Shown one piece after another: positions 42,701-56,119 of a stretch of DNA of 64,000 bases (position 1 is the first letter of the stretch; every line of letters begins with the position of its first letter). Made by a program: the position numbers and the translations under genes. Location: NCBI GenBank assembly GCA_950295325.1, contig OX485807.1, positions 25,579,666-25,643,665 on the forward strand, read 5' to 3'. Origin of the DNA: Polytrichum commune. Its lineage: Eukaryota > Streptophyta > Polytrichopsida > Polytrichales > Polytrichaceae. The notes beneath the pieces are model-generated. The model was given only the letters and a program-made list of their open reading frames with translations, did no database searches and had not been told where the DNA came from.

Positions 42701-43978
42701 AATTTCTGGCTAGGAGAGACCTTGATTTTAGTTCTTAGTAGAACACGGAGCAAGCAACTCACAAGGGACGAAAGCCGACGTGAATCTACTACTTCTTCTT
42801 GATCTTGTGACGTTAAAATAACTTCGCATCATGGTTCAAGTGGGTTGATATCATCACTTAGTCTCATCATCAGATCAAGGAAGCTGTTTATTCTTGTACT
42901 CCTGGTTTATGAGGAGGAAGATGAGGAAGATGACGTAGATGAATAGGCCCCGGAGCAGCGGTGCGAGCTGTAACCTCGTTGTGATGAGAAGAAGGGAAAA
43001 TATCATCAGCGCTTGGTAGAAAGGGATTGAAGATGAGAGCTCCGTGGTGGAGGAGAAGGATGAAGCCGACTTCTCAATTGAAGAGAAGAAACCTATCTTT
43101 CACGTCGAACAACAGAAAAAACTTTTGTAGCAAAATTCGATCCTGACTCATCGCAGAATGATATTTCGGCATATGCTACCATCCCATTCAGGTCCTGAAG
43201 TTGTGATGTCAGACAGTAACTTAGTAGTCCTGATGATCACCAAGGTAAACCCTCAAACTTCATTTTTCCGAACACAAAGTCTCTGCAGACGATTGCAAAA
43301 CTCACTTGGACATTCCAAAACAATAATTCACCATAGTTTTAAGGCTTTATCACCATCTACAAGCTTCGAAATCGCGGACAGTCCAAGACTTTCTGGAATG
43401 CAAGCAAGGTCGGAGCCTGATGGGCGGGGAAGGGTGCCAGGCGAAGGGCCTGACGCTTCCCCACTTCATTCATCACCTTCAAGTGACCTTTGAAACCGCC
43501 GTTCAATTCGTCTGGCAAACATCAAAACATGGCACCTCGTCGATGGATGGTTCGATAGTCAGTCATCCAATTCATCAACTGCAACATTCTTCGCTAAGAA
43601 ATTGAACAACTTCGACAATATCATATTTAAGTACCGACTAGGTCAGGTTCACAATCTTCGGCTGAAGTTAGAAAGTAGGAAAGATTTATATAGTAATAAG
43701 GCTGCAGCCATAAGTATGAATGAGGTTCCTTGAACGTTCGTGCACGAGATCTGGACGAATGGGCGAATGCGAGACGAGATCTGGACGAGCGTCGACGGAT
43801 GGACGAACGAGTTTAGACGAACCCAGTGGGGGCGGCCAAGGGCACAGCAACCGGAGCAGCAGGAGCGGCAAGGCAAGAGATTTTTGAGGATCGTCCGCAG
43901 CATTGTGAGAATTTTGTGTGCGGGCGCAGAGAGATCGACCTGAGGTAGTAAGTAACTTACAGACAAGAATCATCAATC
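42701..43978. other. Intergenic; likely 5' flank of the ankyrin gene
   Basis: No recognisable protein domain. Open frames of 60-110 codons on both strands look like chance. The last few hundred bases presumably hold the ankyrin gene promoter and 5' UTR. Confidence 0.4.
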
Positions 43979-46900
43979 ATGGCCCTGCCGCAAGCGATGG
44001 AGGAGGGCGGAGAAGGTGAGAATCTGGAGCTGCAGGCAGCTGTGCCGGAGGATGTGCAAGCTGTGATGGCTGCTGCGGAGGATGGCGATGCAGAAGCTCT
44101 TTCGCAAGCCCTTGGTGAACAACATCATATCACATTACTTCACATCACATCATATCAACATCACATTTACAATCCATTCTTCTTCTTCTTCTTATTCATT
44201 CTCCTGGGCTTTCCTTCTGGATCCATCTGAATTTGCCTCTCTACTCCCATACCCTTTGATAAAATGGCGCCATACTGCTTGAGGTTAAGAAATTGCTTGA
44301 AATAACGTCAAGAATTCGTTAGAAAGTGTGGGGACACCTTTTTAGGACTCTAAAAGATCGTACCCACCAGAATGTGGCTTTGACATGGTTTTTTGGTAAC
44401 CGCTATGTAGAGAATTCGGTGTTGGGGTTGTCATCATTTTTTCTGCATCTGCAATTTTGGCCACAACAGGGTTTTAGCCCTTGGTGAAGAACATCACATC
44501 ACATCACATCACATCACATTCTTCTTCTTCTTCTTCTTCTTCTTCTTCTTCTTCCCTCTGGGATTTTCTTCCGGATCCATCTGAATTGGCCCCTACTCCC
44601 GTACGCTTGCACAAAATGGTGACACATTGATTTGAGGTTCAGAAATGCCGTATATCCCGTCAAGAATTTGTCAGAAAGTGTGAAACACCTTTTTAGGATT
44701 CTGAAAGATGGTGCACACCAAAATGTGGCTTGACATGGTTTTATGTAGCCGCTGTGTAGAGAATTGAGCCGTGTTTGGGGTGTCATCATGTTTTCTGCAT
44801 CTGCAATTTCGGCTACAACAAGGTCTAGGGTTTGATGTTCCCGACTTCTGCTCTATCTGCTGAAAAAATATTGTGTAGAAGCAGAGCTCCTCCTTTGGCT
44901 CCCTTTCGTGATACATGGACTCCAAGAGGCCGAATTACGATACATTCAGAAAAATGCGAGGTGTAAGAATCGGTGGGACAAGGAACTGGCATTGTCCTGG
45001 TTTGGAGTGTAATTTGTCTTAGTAAAAAATCCTGAGGCATGCTGATGCTATTCAGGAAGAACTGAGCTTAATGAAATCTGCCAAATTGATTCGAAATCAG
45101 AGACGAAGTAATATCACTGTCCCTAGATCCTTGGATCTGATACAGGTTGAGAAGGGCAACTCTGAATCTACATAGTTGATGATGTAAGAGAAGGAAACGG
45201 TAGACACAAGCGAAGCTTCGCAAATAAAGTTATAGCCTGGATTCAAGAATTAATACAGTCTTCCTATGATTCTTGGGCGGCCAGGTTCGGTTTTTCTGGA
45301 CCTTGGATGTTTAGCGACTCATTAAGTATAGTCTTCTGATGGAGAGAAATTTTGTCGATGTGCAGCCAACCTCAGAAGCGGTGTTGACTGTGAGGGCGAA
45401 GATGGTGATCGACCTCTTCACATAGCTTGCCTGTATGGCCATCTCTCTTGCGTTCAGGTACTGTGTCTGCAACTCCTTGATTTAGACCTCAAGGAATCTC
45501 TGGCCGAAGGATGAGTGAATCATGAATGAGATAATTGTAATTCCTGTCAAGTTGGAACCTTAAAATCAAGGGTTTAAGCTGGTACTACTTTGCGCTGGAC
45601 AGCATGCATCTCAGGTTTGTATGGACATCTCTCTTGTGGTGGTCCAGGGATCAATCACTTGATACTTTTATTCAATTTCCTGAATCTGGCTGTGTGCATT
45701 TTTGTGACGACGTTCTTATTTTTTGGCTGTGACTAGAATAGTTTGAGAGAATAATGAGGCAAAGGGAGGGGTGGCAGATACTCCTTGCGGCAGGGGCGAA
45801 TATGGAAGTGAGAGATGAGGATGGAGGACTTCCCCTGCATGATGCATGCGCAGGAGGTAAAATTTGCTCCGTTGTAAGTACAGGAGTCTCTTGAGGAAAG
45901 CCATTGAGTTGGTTATAGATTGGTCTAACAGACCTGACCTGGTTGATATCATGGATATTTCATCCTCAACCTGATAGACTCCCTGGTGGAGTTTTTGGAC
46001 GTAGTTACAATTCCATCAGCTCTCCATAGACCTTGACGTTTGTGAAATTGATCAGTCAACATTGGTAATACAAGTCTAGGGTTTAGGGTTTAAGGGTTTA
46101 GGCATATCCATCATTCAGAACTTCAACTTTGCTGCTTCTGAGTTTTGATATGTGGTGAATCTGTTACCTTATAGACCTTCCTACTAGAATTTTTGAATGT
46201 AGTTGCAACTCCATCAGGTCTCATCAGCATTGAAGTACATTACATTGATCAGTCAACAATGGTAATACAACCCTAGGGTTTAGGGTTTAAGGATTTAGGC
46301 ATATGCATCATGCAAAAAGTTTAATAAGTCAGCATGGGTAATACGTATTCAGGGTTTAAAGTTTCAGGCATTTTGCATCATTCAGAATTTCAATTTTGCT
46401 GCTTCTTAGTTTTGAAATGTGGTACATCTATCATGGTGCAGGCTACAAGGAGGTAGTGGGCACATTGCTTCAAGCTGTTACTAGTGAAGAGCAGCTCTCA
46501 CGCGTTTTAGATGGGTTTGACATTGACGGTGACACTGTATGCAACTGATGCTCCTCCTCTGTCACATATTCCTCATTATGCATTAGATATGCACTTTGGA
46601 GCATGAAGTCATTTATCATGAAAATTGCATGCGAGTGTTTCTCCTTGTAAAGATGTCTTTCTAAGTTAATTACTGATGAGGTTTGGGTAATGGGTAAGTA
46701 ACTTGGTGGTGCTACACTATTTATGGCATTTAGTATCACCGGCCGAATATTGTCACTAATCCTCTTATGAGGCCTATGCCTAGGTTACAATAATTGTCAA
46801 CATTAGTGAAACCACATGACATTAGTATCCTCAATAATATCTTGGCATGAGTATGCTCAAGAATTTTGTGATGCCTATCCTGAGGTTAGACCAGTAGTCA

Positions 46901-48218
46901 ACAAGTTGAGCATTAGTGGTAATACATGACACTTGGTAGAGTTGGCTAAACAGTGTACAACAGTAGGCGTCCTAAAATGTTCTCCTATCATCTCAAGTAC
47001 AATAAATAGTCCTGTTAGTGTGGGCCACAGTAATTCTCAGGAGCCCACATTAATTCTCAATCCTTGCCAAATCTCTGGTTTAAAATAAGTCTTGGTTACA
47101 TTAATTGTTTTTCTAGGAGATTGATGTGGGTGAAAGTTTTGTATTGTGCTACTTCTGATGTAAGGTGACTGATTATTATCTGTACGGTGTTGGTGGGAAG
47201 TCTCAAGGCAGAGTGAGGGGATGATCCAAGGTCTTGGACCCATGTTGTTCCTATGCTGACTAGACAATTAGATTGGTCCACGTTGATTATTTTGACTCTA
47301 ATTTTTCCACCCACACTAATAGGACTCTTTAGTGTACTGTAATATAGGTCAAGTGCCTTGCTCTTGTCTTACTGTGTATCGCTATTGACTATAGTGTAAT
47401 ATGGTTTACATATGTGATCTGCAGCCTTTACACCATGCAGCCCGGGGTAACCATGCAGATGTTGTGCAACAGCTCCTTGACTCCGGAGCAAACCCAAAGA
47501 TTTCAAACCTCATGGGACAGGTATTTGAGGCTACATCTTCTTCTCACTGAATTATATTTGGAATTTAAGCATCATATCAAAGAAGTTGTTGGTTAATGTT
47601 TCTCCAGGGTATGATGTCTGAGTCCACATTATACAAGAGGAGCATTATAAGGGCTAATCACCTGCTTAAGAGCTGTTTAGGACGGTTTTCTCCTTAGGAT
47701 GGTTTTTGCGATGTGCATTTCCTTTAAGGTAGACGTGTCTAAATCCAACGCAACAAAAATCTGGACACCTCTATTTGAGTGGTATGTGGTCAGGTGTGGA
47801 TCTAGGAACTGACATCAAAAAGATGTATGTTTAAAAGAGATTGGACTACATGCTCAAAATATGCTAACCTCTCTAGGCTCAAGAGTCAACATGGCTGGGG
47901 AGACCGATTTGACCACTTGGTGATCATAAGAATGTTTGCTTTGATAATAAAGAAGATTGTCACATGAGCTCTGAAAATTATGAGGCAAATGGTGACTCTT
48001 GCACTTAATGTGTGTTTTGAATCATACAAGAAGTGGGCGCAGATGGAAATTATGCATCTAAGGCACGTCTACCTTAGCTCTTCTTAACACCTGTATATTG
48101 TTTCCATGTATATTTACCTACACTGTGTGTGCAAAAACAGTTCCCTGCTGACTTGGCGGACATCGACTCTGCTGCGCAAGTCAAGCTGCTAGCTGCTGCT
48201 CAAAAGCTACAGACGTAA
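43979..48218 (+). CDS. Small ankyrin-repeat protein
   Basis: Six exons: 43979-44114, 45366-45457, 45742-45856, 46442-46536, 47425-47520 and 48141-48218, all GT-AG, phases consistent, giving 203 residues. The N-terminus is acidic and Ala/Glu-rich (MALPQAMEEGGEGENLELQA). Ankyrin units follow: an opening unit through EDGDAEALSQAL, then DRPLHIACLYGHLSCVQ, then LLAAGANMEVRDEDGGLPLHDACAG, then a divergent unit through VLDGFDIDGD, then PLHHAARGNHADVVQQLLDS with GANPKISN. It closes with DLADIDSAAQVKLLAAAQKL. No other domain is present, so it is probably a small cytosolic or nuclear adaptor; partners are unknown. The third and fourth repeats are split by an irregular insert, which could reflect an alternative exon boundary. 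Confidence 0.8.
44108..44830 (+). repeat. Tandem duplication in ankyrin gene intron 1
   Basis: GCCCTTGGTGAACAACATC at the exon 1/intron 1 boundary reappears as GCCCTTGGTGAAGAACATC at about 44477. A further ~350 bp of similarity follows (AATGTGGCTTGACATGGTTTT, GTTGGGGTGTCATCA-type words). Both copies contain (CATCA)n and (TTC)n runs. The second copy duplicates the 5' splice donor. Confidence 0.7.
47755..48075 (+). repeat. Dispersed intronic repeat, copy 2
   Basis: The counterpart of 37035-37335, located in intron 5 of the ankyrin gene and in the same orientation. Confidence 0.6.
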
Positions 48219-50150
48219 CAGTGTGCGATAAATAACCATCTCTGTGGACAACATCACCACAACCATTTTTTTCTATCATAAGGAAACTGGGTCCACTGCA
48301 ACTACAACTGCATCCGAGGTCCAACTGTGGGAATGGAGGAGATTTTTCAAAGAGGAGATTTGTTGCTTCCTCTCTGTCTGTCTGCATAAACCCGTCATAG
48401 CATTTCAATTTTTTCATGTACTGTTTATTCAGTATGAAATTTAGCCCTCCACTTCCTGAAAGAATATTATCTTTACATCCAAGCATTGAGTGCAAATATA
48501 CCGATTTCTGTAGTTTGGTTGTGTGTAGCTTACAAGTAACAGTGTTCTGATCAGGTCTGCCACATTCGACCTTTTTTTTACCCTAGGAACTATGGAGTAA
48601 TGCTAGGACTATATTTGACTAAGGCTGGGTCTTGGTTTTTGGTTGTGCATACATTACTAAAAATTTGTAACGTTGTGATACTCATAATCGACCGCAAGTT
48701 GCCTGATCTGCCAAAGAGGCTTTAATTTACTTCAATTTTATGTCACGCTTTCTGCTTGCCCAATTTTTTCATTGTAAGGAGTATTTGAGTGGTATATGGT
48801 AAGGCTTGTGTCACAGACAGTTCTATATACATGTATCAAGTGCTGGTTTCCATTTGGGTGACCTGTCTTATATTCGGACTGAATTTGGGAGAATGTGGGC
48901 ATAAGTCTAGTGTCTGGGGAGCTTATTGAGCACAATTGGTTGAGATCCTAGTGTGTTCCAAGTCCAAACGGTTACACGTTGACATCTTTTGGTGTTTCTT
49001 TATTGATTTGAGTTATGTTCTCTAAATTCCTCTATAACGATCGATTATTATTGGGAAGTCTTGAACTTCAATTGGTTATTTCTCAAACTCAATCAGGTCA
49101 TCTGTAACTAGTGGTTGGGTTCTCCCTGGTCATTGAATAAGTCCCATTAATCCTTATCAAATCAAGTTTCCATTCATAGAGGTGAGATATCATCCATAAT
49201 TCAAAGATTTTGCTCTTGAGCTGATTGGTGATGATTGATATCCACTTCAAGTAGGTGGATGATTCCCTGCTCCTCTCACTGTTATTTAGTCCATTTGCCC
49301 CTTTGGCTTATCAGACTTAATAATCAATTTCTTTTCATAAGGCCACTCACCTTAGTAATTACATCTTAACCTCCGGAATATGATTTTCTGTAATATCACT
49401 CCCTCTCTTATATCCCAAAACCCTAGGGAACGGATGTGTTCAATATTATTTCATAATGTCATATGTTACACAAATTCTTTATTATTACACATCCATGTCA
49501 ACACTACAAACCTCCTTAATATCACGTGCACTTGGGTTGCCACAGGCGTGATTTTAGGGAGGGTAGAGTGTTGTAAGTTCGTATGAAATGGGACCTTGTT
49601 CCCATGGGGAACATGATGGGGAACCGAATTAGGAACGTGGGCTTCGTCCCTTATGTTGGGCAATGGGGAGCGAGTCCTTCAAGGCTGGCTATGGCGATCG
49701 TTACTGGCCATGTCCGCACAAGCCTGGATTTGAAGGAATCATCTTCGGACTCTGCGGTATCAACAGGTCATTGAACTCCCAATTGTCGTGGGTACCCATA
49801 CACTCGTCACTCGAGGTGAAAATCTCTCTCTGAAAGGATTCATCTTCTTCGTGACTGCAAAGCCATCACATTAAGAAGGCGGAGCCAGAGCCAGAGCAGA
49901 GCCAGAGGAGGTATTACCTGTCGCAAAAACATTTTTGGTGGGAACATTTTGGTGTCGTAGTGTTCCCGACGAGATGCGTTTTAGTGTTTCCTCGCTCACT
50001 CTATCAACTTCCGCGCATTGCACAACAATCCTTCGCTAATTTACGTAAAGTTCGTTACTTTAATTTCTTGAAGGTTTAGTTCACCTAGCACATTCGGAGT
50101 AGCAATCTCGGGTGTTCGAAAGCCACGAGGATTTGTGATTCTGTTTGCGG
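48219..50150. other. Intergenic, no gene seen
   Basis: The 3' flank of the ankyrin gene and the 5' flank of the next gene. Only short open frames without recognisable domains. Confidence 0.45.
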
Positions 50151-53100
50151 ATGGAAGGAAGGAAGGAAGGGGGAGGTGTTGTTGTTATGGAAGCCGGGAA
50201 CAATACAGCCATGGCCGAGGAAGGGTTTGGAGCGACGAAGAAGGTTAGCCTGCACAACGACGAACAAGTCGCTGAAGTAAGGAAGAAAGAGGAGGAGGAG
50301 GAGGAGGAGACGGAGGTTGTCGAGTTGGAAGGATGGTCGACGAGGGTGGAGGATCTGGTGGACAATGACGACGAAGACGGTGCCGTCAAGCTGCTGGAGA
50401 GTGTAATAGCGAAGCTCTCTATTTCCAAGGACGCGCAATACAACCTGGGTTTGGCGGCGGCTATGAACGATTTGGCGGGGTTGTACACGTCCCAAGGGTT
50501 GTCACTTAAGGCAGACGCCCTTCTCAGTGATTCCCTGCTGATTAAGAAAAATGTTGAACAGGCTCCTCAGCCGAGAGATTCGTCTTCCTGGTACGTAGTC
50601 ATAACTCCGCCCTTTAAATGATTTGATGGTGCAATCCCGTCGCTTGATGGTTCATAACTTCATTATCAAATTGAGAGCCTCGAGTCGTGTCGATGGTCCA
50701 ACATGGAGGCACACCTTTTTTGTTTTTTGGGAAGTGATGATTACGACCATGGCAGAGTTTAATTATCTGTAGACTGAATTCTCATGAATGCACTGATGAT
50801 GTGTCCTAGTTCCGTTGAGTTGATTTGATGGTGCAATCCGGCACTTGAGCTTCATCACAATTCTCAAAGTGACGATGATCCAACATGGAGGCACACTTTG
50901 TTTTTTTAGTAGTGATGATTACAGCCATGGCAGAGTATGATCATCTGGAGAATCAAACCTCATGAATGCAGTGATGGCAGTTGCCTATGAAAACTTGATA
51001 ATGTGTCCTAATTCCTTTGTATTGATGGTGCAATCACTTGAGCTTCAAAATTCAGCTTCAAAGAGATCATCGCATCTCAAGGGTGGTCTACGTTAGGGTG
51101 GTTGTGGTGGTGTTCGTGGTTGTGGTTTACTTTCTTTGGTTCTATTTTTATAGAAAAGGCATAATGAATGCTAACCACAACTATGCTCAACTCCAGCAAC
51201 CTCACACGGAGTCTCCGTGGTTACCCACCCTTGGGGTGGTGTACATGCTCATGTGGCATCACTAGAGATCTTCAAGGTCAAGGTCTGGGGAGCAAGACCT
51301 CACGAGCATCACTAGAGACCTTCAAGGTCAAGGTCTGGGGAGGAAGTCGAGGAAGCAACCACTTTAACACAACAATCCGAGGCCAAGGCCGACAAGGATA
51401 ATAATCACTTTGTTTTCTTCTCGAGTCCAAGACCTAAACCAATGTTGTTTTCTTCACTTTGCCATTTAGAAGACTGACCCTACCATCAACCACAATCACA
51501 AGGGTTCGCACAAGATAATTGTGATGAAATTGATAAAACAACATAGTTGTGTTTGACTATTGTGGTTAACGACAACCACGACCACATCCACCTTTGTAGT
51601 TTAAGTGACCCTTCATAGTGACGCAGTCTTGAATTGTGTCAATCCATCTTGGAAGCACAATTTTGTTTTGTTTTAGAAGTGATTGCAGCTGTGGCAGAGT
51701 GTTCTAATCATCTGCAGACTCAAATTTTATGAAAGCAGTAATGGCAGTTCCCTGTAAAAACTTGATGATGTGTGCAGTCTTCAGCACCGAATCTTGTGTA
51801 GCTTGCTAAGAGAGGATAATCAGCTCAGTCCACCCCCTTTTTTAGGTCAATCCAATCATCAATTTATAGTCTCGTAGCTTGAGAACTTTCCAGTGCACTC
51901 TTTTGCTAGTATTTGAGATTGGAATCAATGATTAGTGTCTGAGACAAGTGTTTTTTTCGTTATCATGCTGCAGTGATGGAAATTGCCTATACAAAAACTT
52001 GATGCATACATTTGTTTGTAATCCTGAACACTAAATCTTGTGTCTCTTGTTAAGAGGATTATCAGCTCAGCTCACTACATTTAGTTCAAAGCATTTTTTG
52101 TGTCCACCAGTGTAGGCATCCATATGTATTTATTAATTGCTTTATACTGTTTGTCTGGCAGGGAGGATGCTGTTGAGGACATTGTAAGCACTAAACCTGG
52201 TGGTAAACAGCTGAAACATATTGGAAAGTTGCAGGAAGGTGCCAAGGATCATGACAGAATGCAAAATGTTGGGAATGCCACCACAGCAGGCTTATCCGAT
52301 GAAGAAGGCAAGCCTCATTGCTTTTTTCCCAAACCTAGCACCCCCTTTTTGGAGGCCAATTTAAGCACCAACTTTCAATATTGTAGCTTGGGAACTTCCC
52401 ATCGTTTTTTTTAGTACTTGAGAGACTTGAAATCATACGTGTCTGAGACAAGTATATTTCTTTGGTGGGAAGGGTGGCTTAAACCCAAGGCCTTAACTTG
52501 GATCCCATGGGAACTCAAAGGTTAAGCCACCTCAGGCCGGAATAGTACTCGGATGGGTGACCTTTCTAGCACTTGATTCTTGGTGCTCCCTACCACCTAT
52601 GGTCCATCCAATCATAGTGGGGTAATCCAGATGAATTGGATATTTCAACCAACCATGTGGGAACCTAAGGGCTTGCCCACAGCTTGTCCATAGGCGTAGG
52701 TTGGCTTGTCTGCACCCGTTCAAGGTGTTCACCTTTCAAAGGAAGCATTAGTCTTCGGGGCCTCTCTAATTCTTGTGAGGCCTGTTTTGAGAATACATAT
52801 AGACTTGGACCAACTCAAAGATGAAGCAACATCATAATTCACAATGGTGGCAACATCAGAGTCACTTTTCTTTCTTTCTTGGTGAGCATGCTATTCTGAC
52901 TTTCACTGATTAAAAATGCATGGCACAATCAGATTGGGAAGCCGCTGTACCCACCTTGCTGGCAACACCACCAGTCTTCTCACCAGTAGTTAAAAAGCCA
53001 GAAACTGCGAAGGAGACAGGGAAACAGAAGCAGCGAGGTCGAGGTTCGTTTACATATGGAGGGGGAGGTCTGTACAGTGATAATGTAGAGGACGAGGCCA

Positions 53101-55124
53101 CACGCAATGAAAGACTTGACCAAGCCAACACTGGTGGAGCAAACGACCATTGTAGGTGCCCACTCCACAAGGCAAGGTCTAAGAACTAGAGCATGCATTA
53201 AATCACTTCATATACTACAAACTCTTAGCAATGACAGACGGTATGGTGGAGAGAAAGGTATGGGAGTGTCTGCACATTTTTGTAAATCAGGATGATATAA
53301 ATCGCTCTCATGTTAGAAATCTATTTTCAATGCATATATTAGAAGGATGGCACATGCCTAGAAACAGTTAGCAATTGAAGAGAAATTTGATGAATGTTTC
53401 TCTGAAATCCGAATCTCTAAATAATAGGGTTGTATAAATATGGACTATTCTTTGATTTAAAGGGACTTTTTGTTCATCGGGAGTTGGGTCCCTATACTTT
53501 TCCACTGGTTGTTTTGCTTAGAAAACCAAAAAAATCTTTCCACTTGTGGTGCATGCTCGGAGGTAGTGTTTGAATTGTATGAAGTGCAACCTATTATACT
53601 TCATTGAGGGTCAAATTCATTTTAGTACCTTTTGGCATCCCAAAATGAGTTTGACCCTCAATGAACTGATATAGAATGTTCTTCATTTGAACCTCCACAC
53701 TACCTCCAAGCATCCACCGGAAACTTACTGAACATAGAAGGTGTTGTATACAAAACAACCAACTCCCGACCAAAAGTCATGTTGAATGAAAGGATTACTC
53801 TGATAGATGCCATTTGGCAGGAACTGGAATGTCTTTTTCGGAAATACAGGAGTCCATATCTTCCAGCTATTTGCTTTGTTTCACTTTGGTTAAACATTAG
53901 GCCAGCTAACACACGTGATGTTTACTGGGTTGGAGAAAACAACTAAGTGTTATGATTGGTGTCTAATGTTGCAGGGGATGGAGGTGCTGAACATGTGCTG
54001 CTGATAGATGGGTTTACACCAATGATGAAGACAAAGGACCTTGAGGATCTTGTGAGGCCTTACTCAAGTCAAGGTGTTGCCATCCGTTGGGTTGATGATA
54101 CCACTGTTTTAGCAGTGTTTCGCACCCCTGCCCTTGGTAAGTTGTTGAATCTGGTCACAACTATCACTTGCATCAAGCACAGAACTGTGTTGAACATACC
54201 TTCATATTTGAATACGTAGATAAGAAGCACTGAAGTTTTGTGTGCCATCTGCTAGCTTGTATTCACTAAGTTTACATGTGTGTATCCTGCAGCACGGCAA
54301 GCTTTGTCAGGAATTAGTGACCCACGATTCAGGCTCCACAAGTATTGTGATGCCAATGCAGCTATTGGCCACTCTGTTTCCTTATCTGTAACAGGTAAAG
54401 TCTAAATAACCTTGAAAGGATGGTCACGTATCTGGCTAATCTCAAATGTTCTAAGATTACATCTCTCTAGAGGTGTCAAAGAAAGTGGTGTGATCTAAAC
54501 TGTGGTTGTTATACGGATAATTAAACAAAGTTGTAAAATTTTGTAATCTTATTTTCACCCAAGATAATTTGTAAAGGGGAAAGCCTTGAGGGGGGAGTTT
54601 CATGAAAATTGAGGCCCTGCCCGAGGGCAAGGACGAAAATTTTGTAACTTGAAAATTAGTTTAAAAGACAGATTTTGACAGAATCTGAATTGTTGAAGGG
54701 CTCTGGCCTTTCAGCCACGTGTAAAAGTTATAGGAAGAATTTGGATGATTAGTCCTGATCCAAGAATGGACATGTTCTTTCTACAGTGTTCTCTTTACAG
54801 TCTGCTAGTAGCAGTAACACAATGGGATGTTAACCTTATCTGATTAATGCTTCTTGCCTTATGTGGTGGAATTGCCCTACTCATTGATTTCTTCTCAATG
54901 CTTCTATTTTTCCAGACTTGGAGCCACCAGCCCCACGCCCAGCCACAAATGCACGAGTTGCACAACGCATGATAGCGGGAGCCTTAAGCAGACAGGGCGT
55001 CAGCCACAACCTCAGGGCTAAGACCCGGGTAAATGCTGAGCAGGCTCTAATTCAAGAAGCTGAGAGGAAGCAGCGATTACACAACAGGCAACAGCTTAGG
55101 GATGAAGCTTGGGGTGATGATTGA
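50151..55124 (+). CDS. R3HCC1L-like protein with RRM-like domain
   Basis: Six exons: 50151-50590, 52162-52307, 52933-53151, 53975-54136, 54293-54394 and 54916-55124, giving 425 residues with consistent phases. The N-terminal exon is acidic (KKEEEEEEETEVVELEGWS) and has a helical, TPR-like segment (DAQYNLGLAAAMNDLAGLYT). A basic low-complexity stretch (KQKQRGRGSFTYGGGG) follows. Next is an RRM-like fold: HVLLIDGFTPMMKTKDLEDL, then VAIRWVDDTTVLAVF and ARQALSGISDPRFRLHKY. The C-terminus is a basic coiled coil (AEQALIQEAERKQRLHNRQQ). The RRM-like block followed by a coiled coil resembles R3HCC1L-type proteins; no R3H motif was found. RNA binding is inference. Intron 2 seems to use a GC donor (AAG|GCAAGC). 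The start ATG at 50151 could be replaced by ATGs about 13 or 20 codons further in. Confidence 0.7.
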
Positions 55125-56100
55125 GAATTAGGGTTTCCCTTAATCTCTGTCTCCTGTATATATCTGTCAATTTTGTGCATTCTCTTAGAAGTACAGCATT
55201 GATAGGTAGAGTAATTCTGAAGGAAGTTTGGAAAACTTGGCTCACAAGAGATCCTTACACTGGGCGACTGGATGAGTCATGAACACTTTGACATCTCTGA
55301 AGTGCCGCCCCTTTCAAGTGTTCCAGCAACAGAGATGATTTGTAGAGGTGTATGTGGAGGTAATTGTGATGTTGAAGGCCATGCCCTGGGATTTCATCCA
55401 TCAGAATGACACTGTTGTAAGATTTCACCTTGGGTCTTTACATCCTGTTGGTTGACGTGGAGGTCCAAATAAAGTACCTCCAGCAGTTGCCTTCAGGCTA
55501 TACATCTTTGTGTGCTTTGTCCAATAATTTTCCAGCGTCATGTTGCCTATTCTTGGCAATTTGTGTGTATATGCAATTTGTGCGTGTATTGACCTAAACA
55601 TAATGTCAGGATTTGAATCGGAGCGCATTTTGTTGGAAGATGGCTTTTGGTGCTATTGCTGCACTTATTACACCAGGCAGTTGATCAAGACTCTGTTGGG
55701 TGAACCAGTGCATTTTGACAGCAGTGCAGTATGGTTCTGTAGTTTTGTAGGGATAATGCGCTGAAATATCCATGTGAAGGTCCCACAGCGATTGTCTTTC
55801 ATGGTAACAGTATCGTCTACAGTAGATGCCTTTAGTCACCAAGCCGCATGGGTGAGGTCATTCAAACAGTTCCGGGTTTCAGGATGTGGTTGTCCCATAA
55901 TTGCCTCTGCCACCCTGCACATGACAAGTATAACCTCTGAATGGCAAGAGAAAATGTTGGGTCCTTGTTACTAAGTATGCCAATGGAGCAATACTTATCT
56001 GGGGGATTCCAACAACACATTCAAGTAACAAGTTAATTTTCAACACATAATTCCGAGAACTCTGTTTAAGTTGTTTGAGCTGAAATTTGTGCTTGTCTGA
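55125..56100. other. 3' flank and intergenic, no gene seen
   Basis: Likely 3' UTR of the preceding gene, then sequence without recognisable features. Confidence 0.4.
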
Positions 56101-56119
56101 TCAAGAAGTTTTTCGATGC

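Noticed and set aside
43158-43493. 111-codon open frame upstream of the ankyrin gene
   Set aside because: There is no domain, no splice or expression evidence, and composition is consistent with chance.
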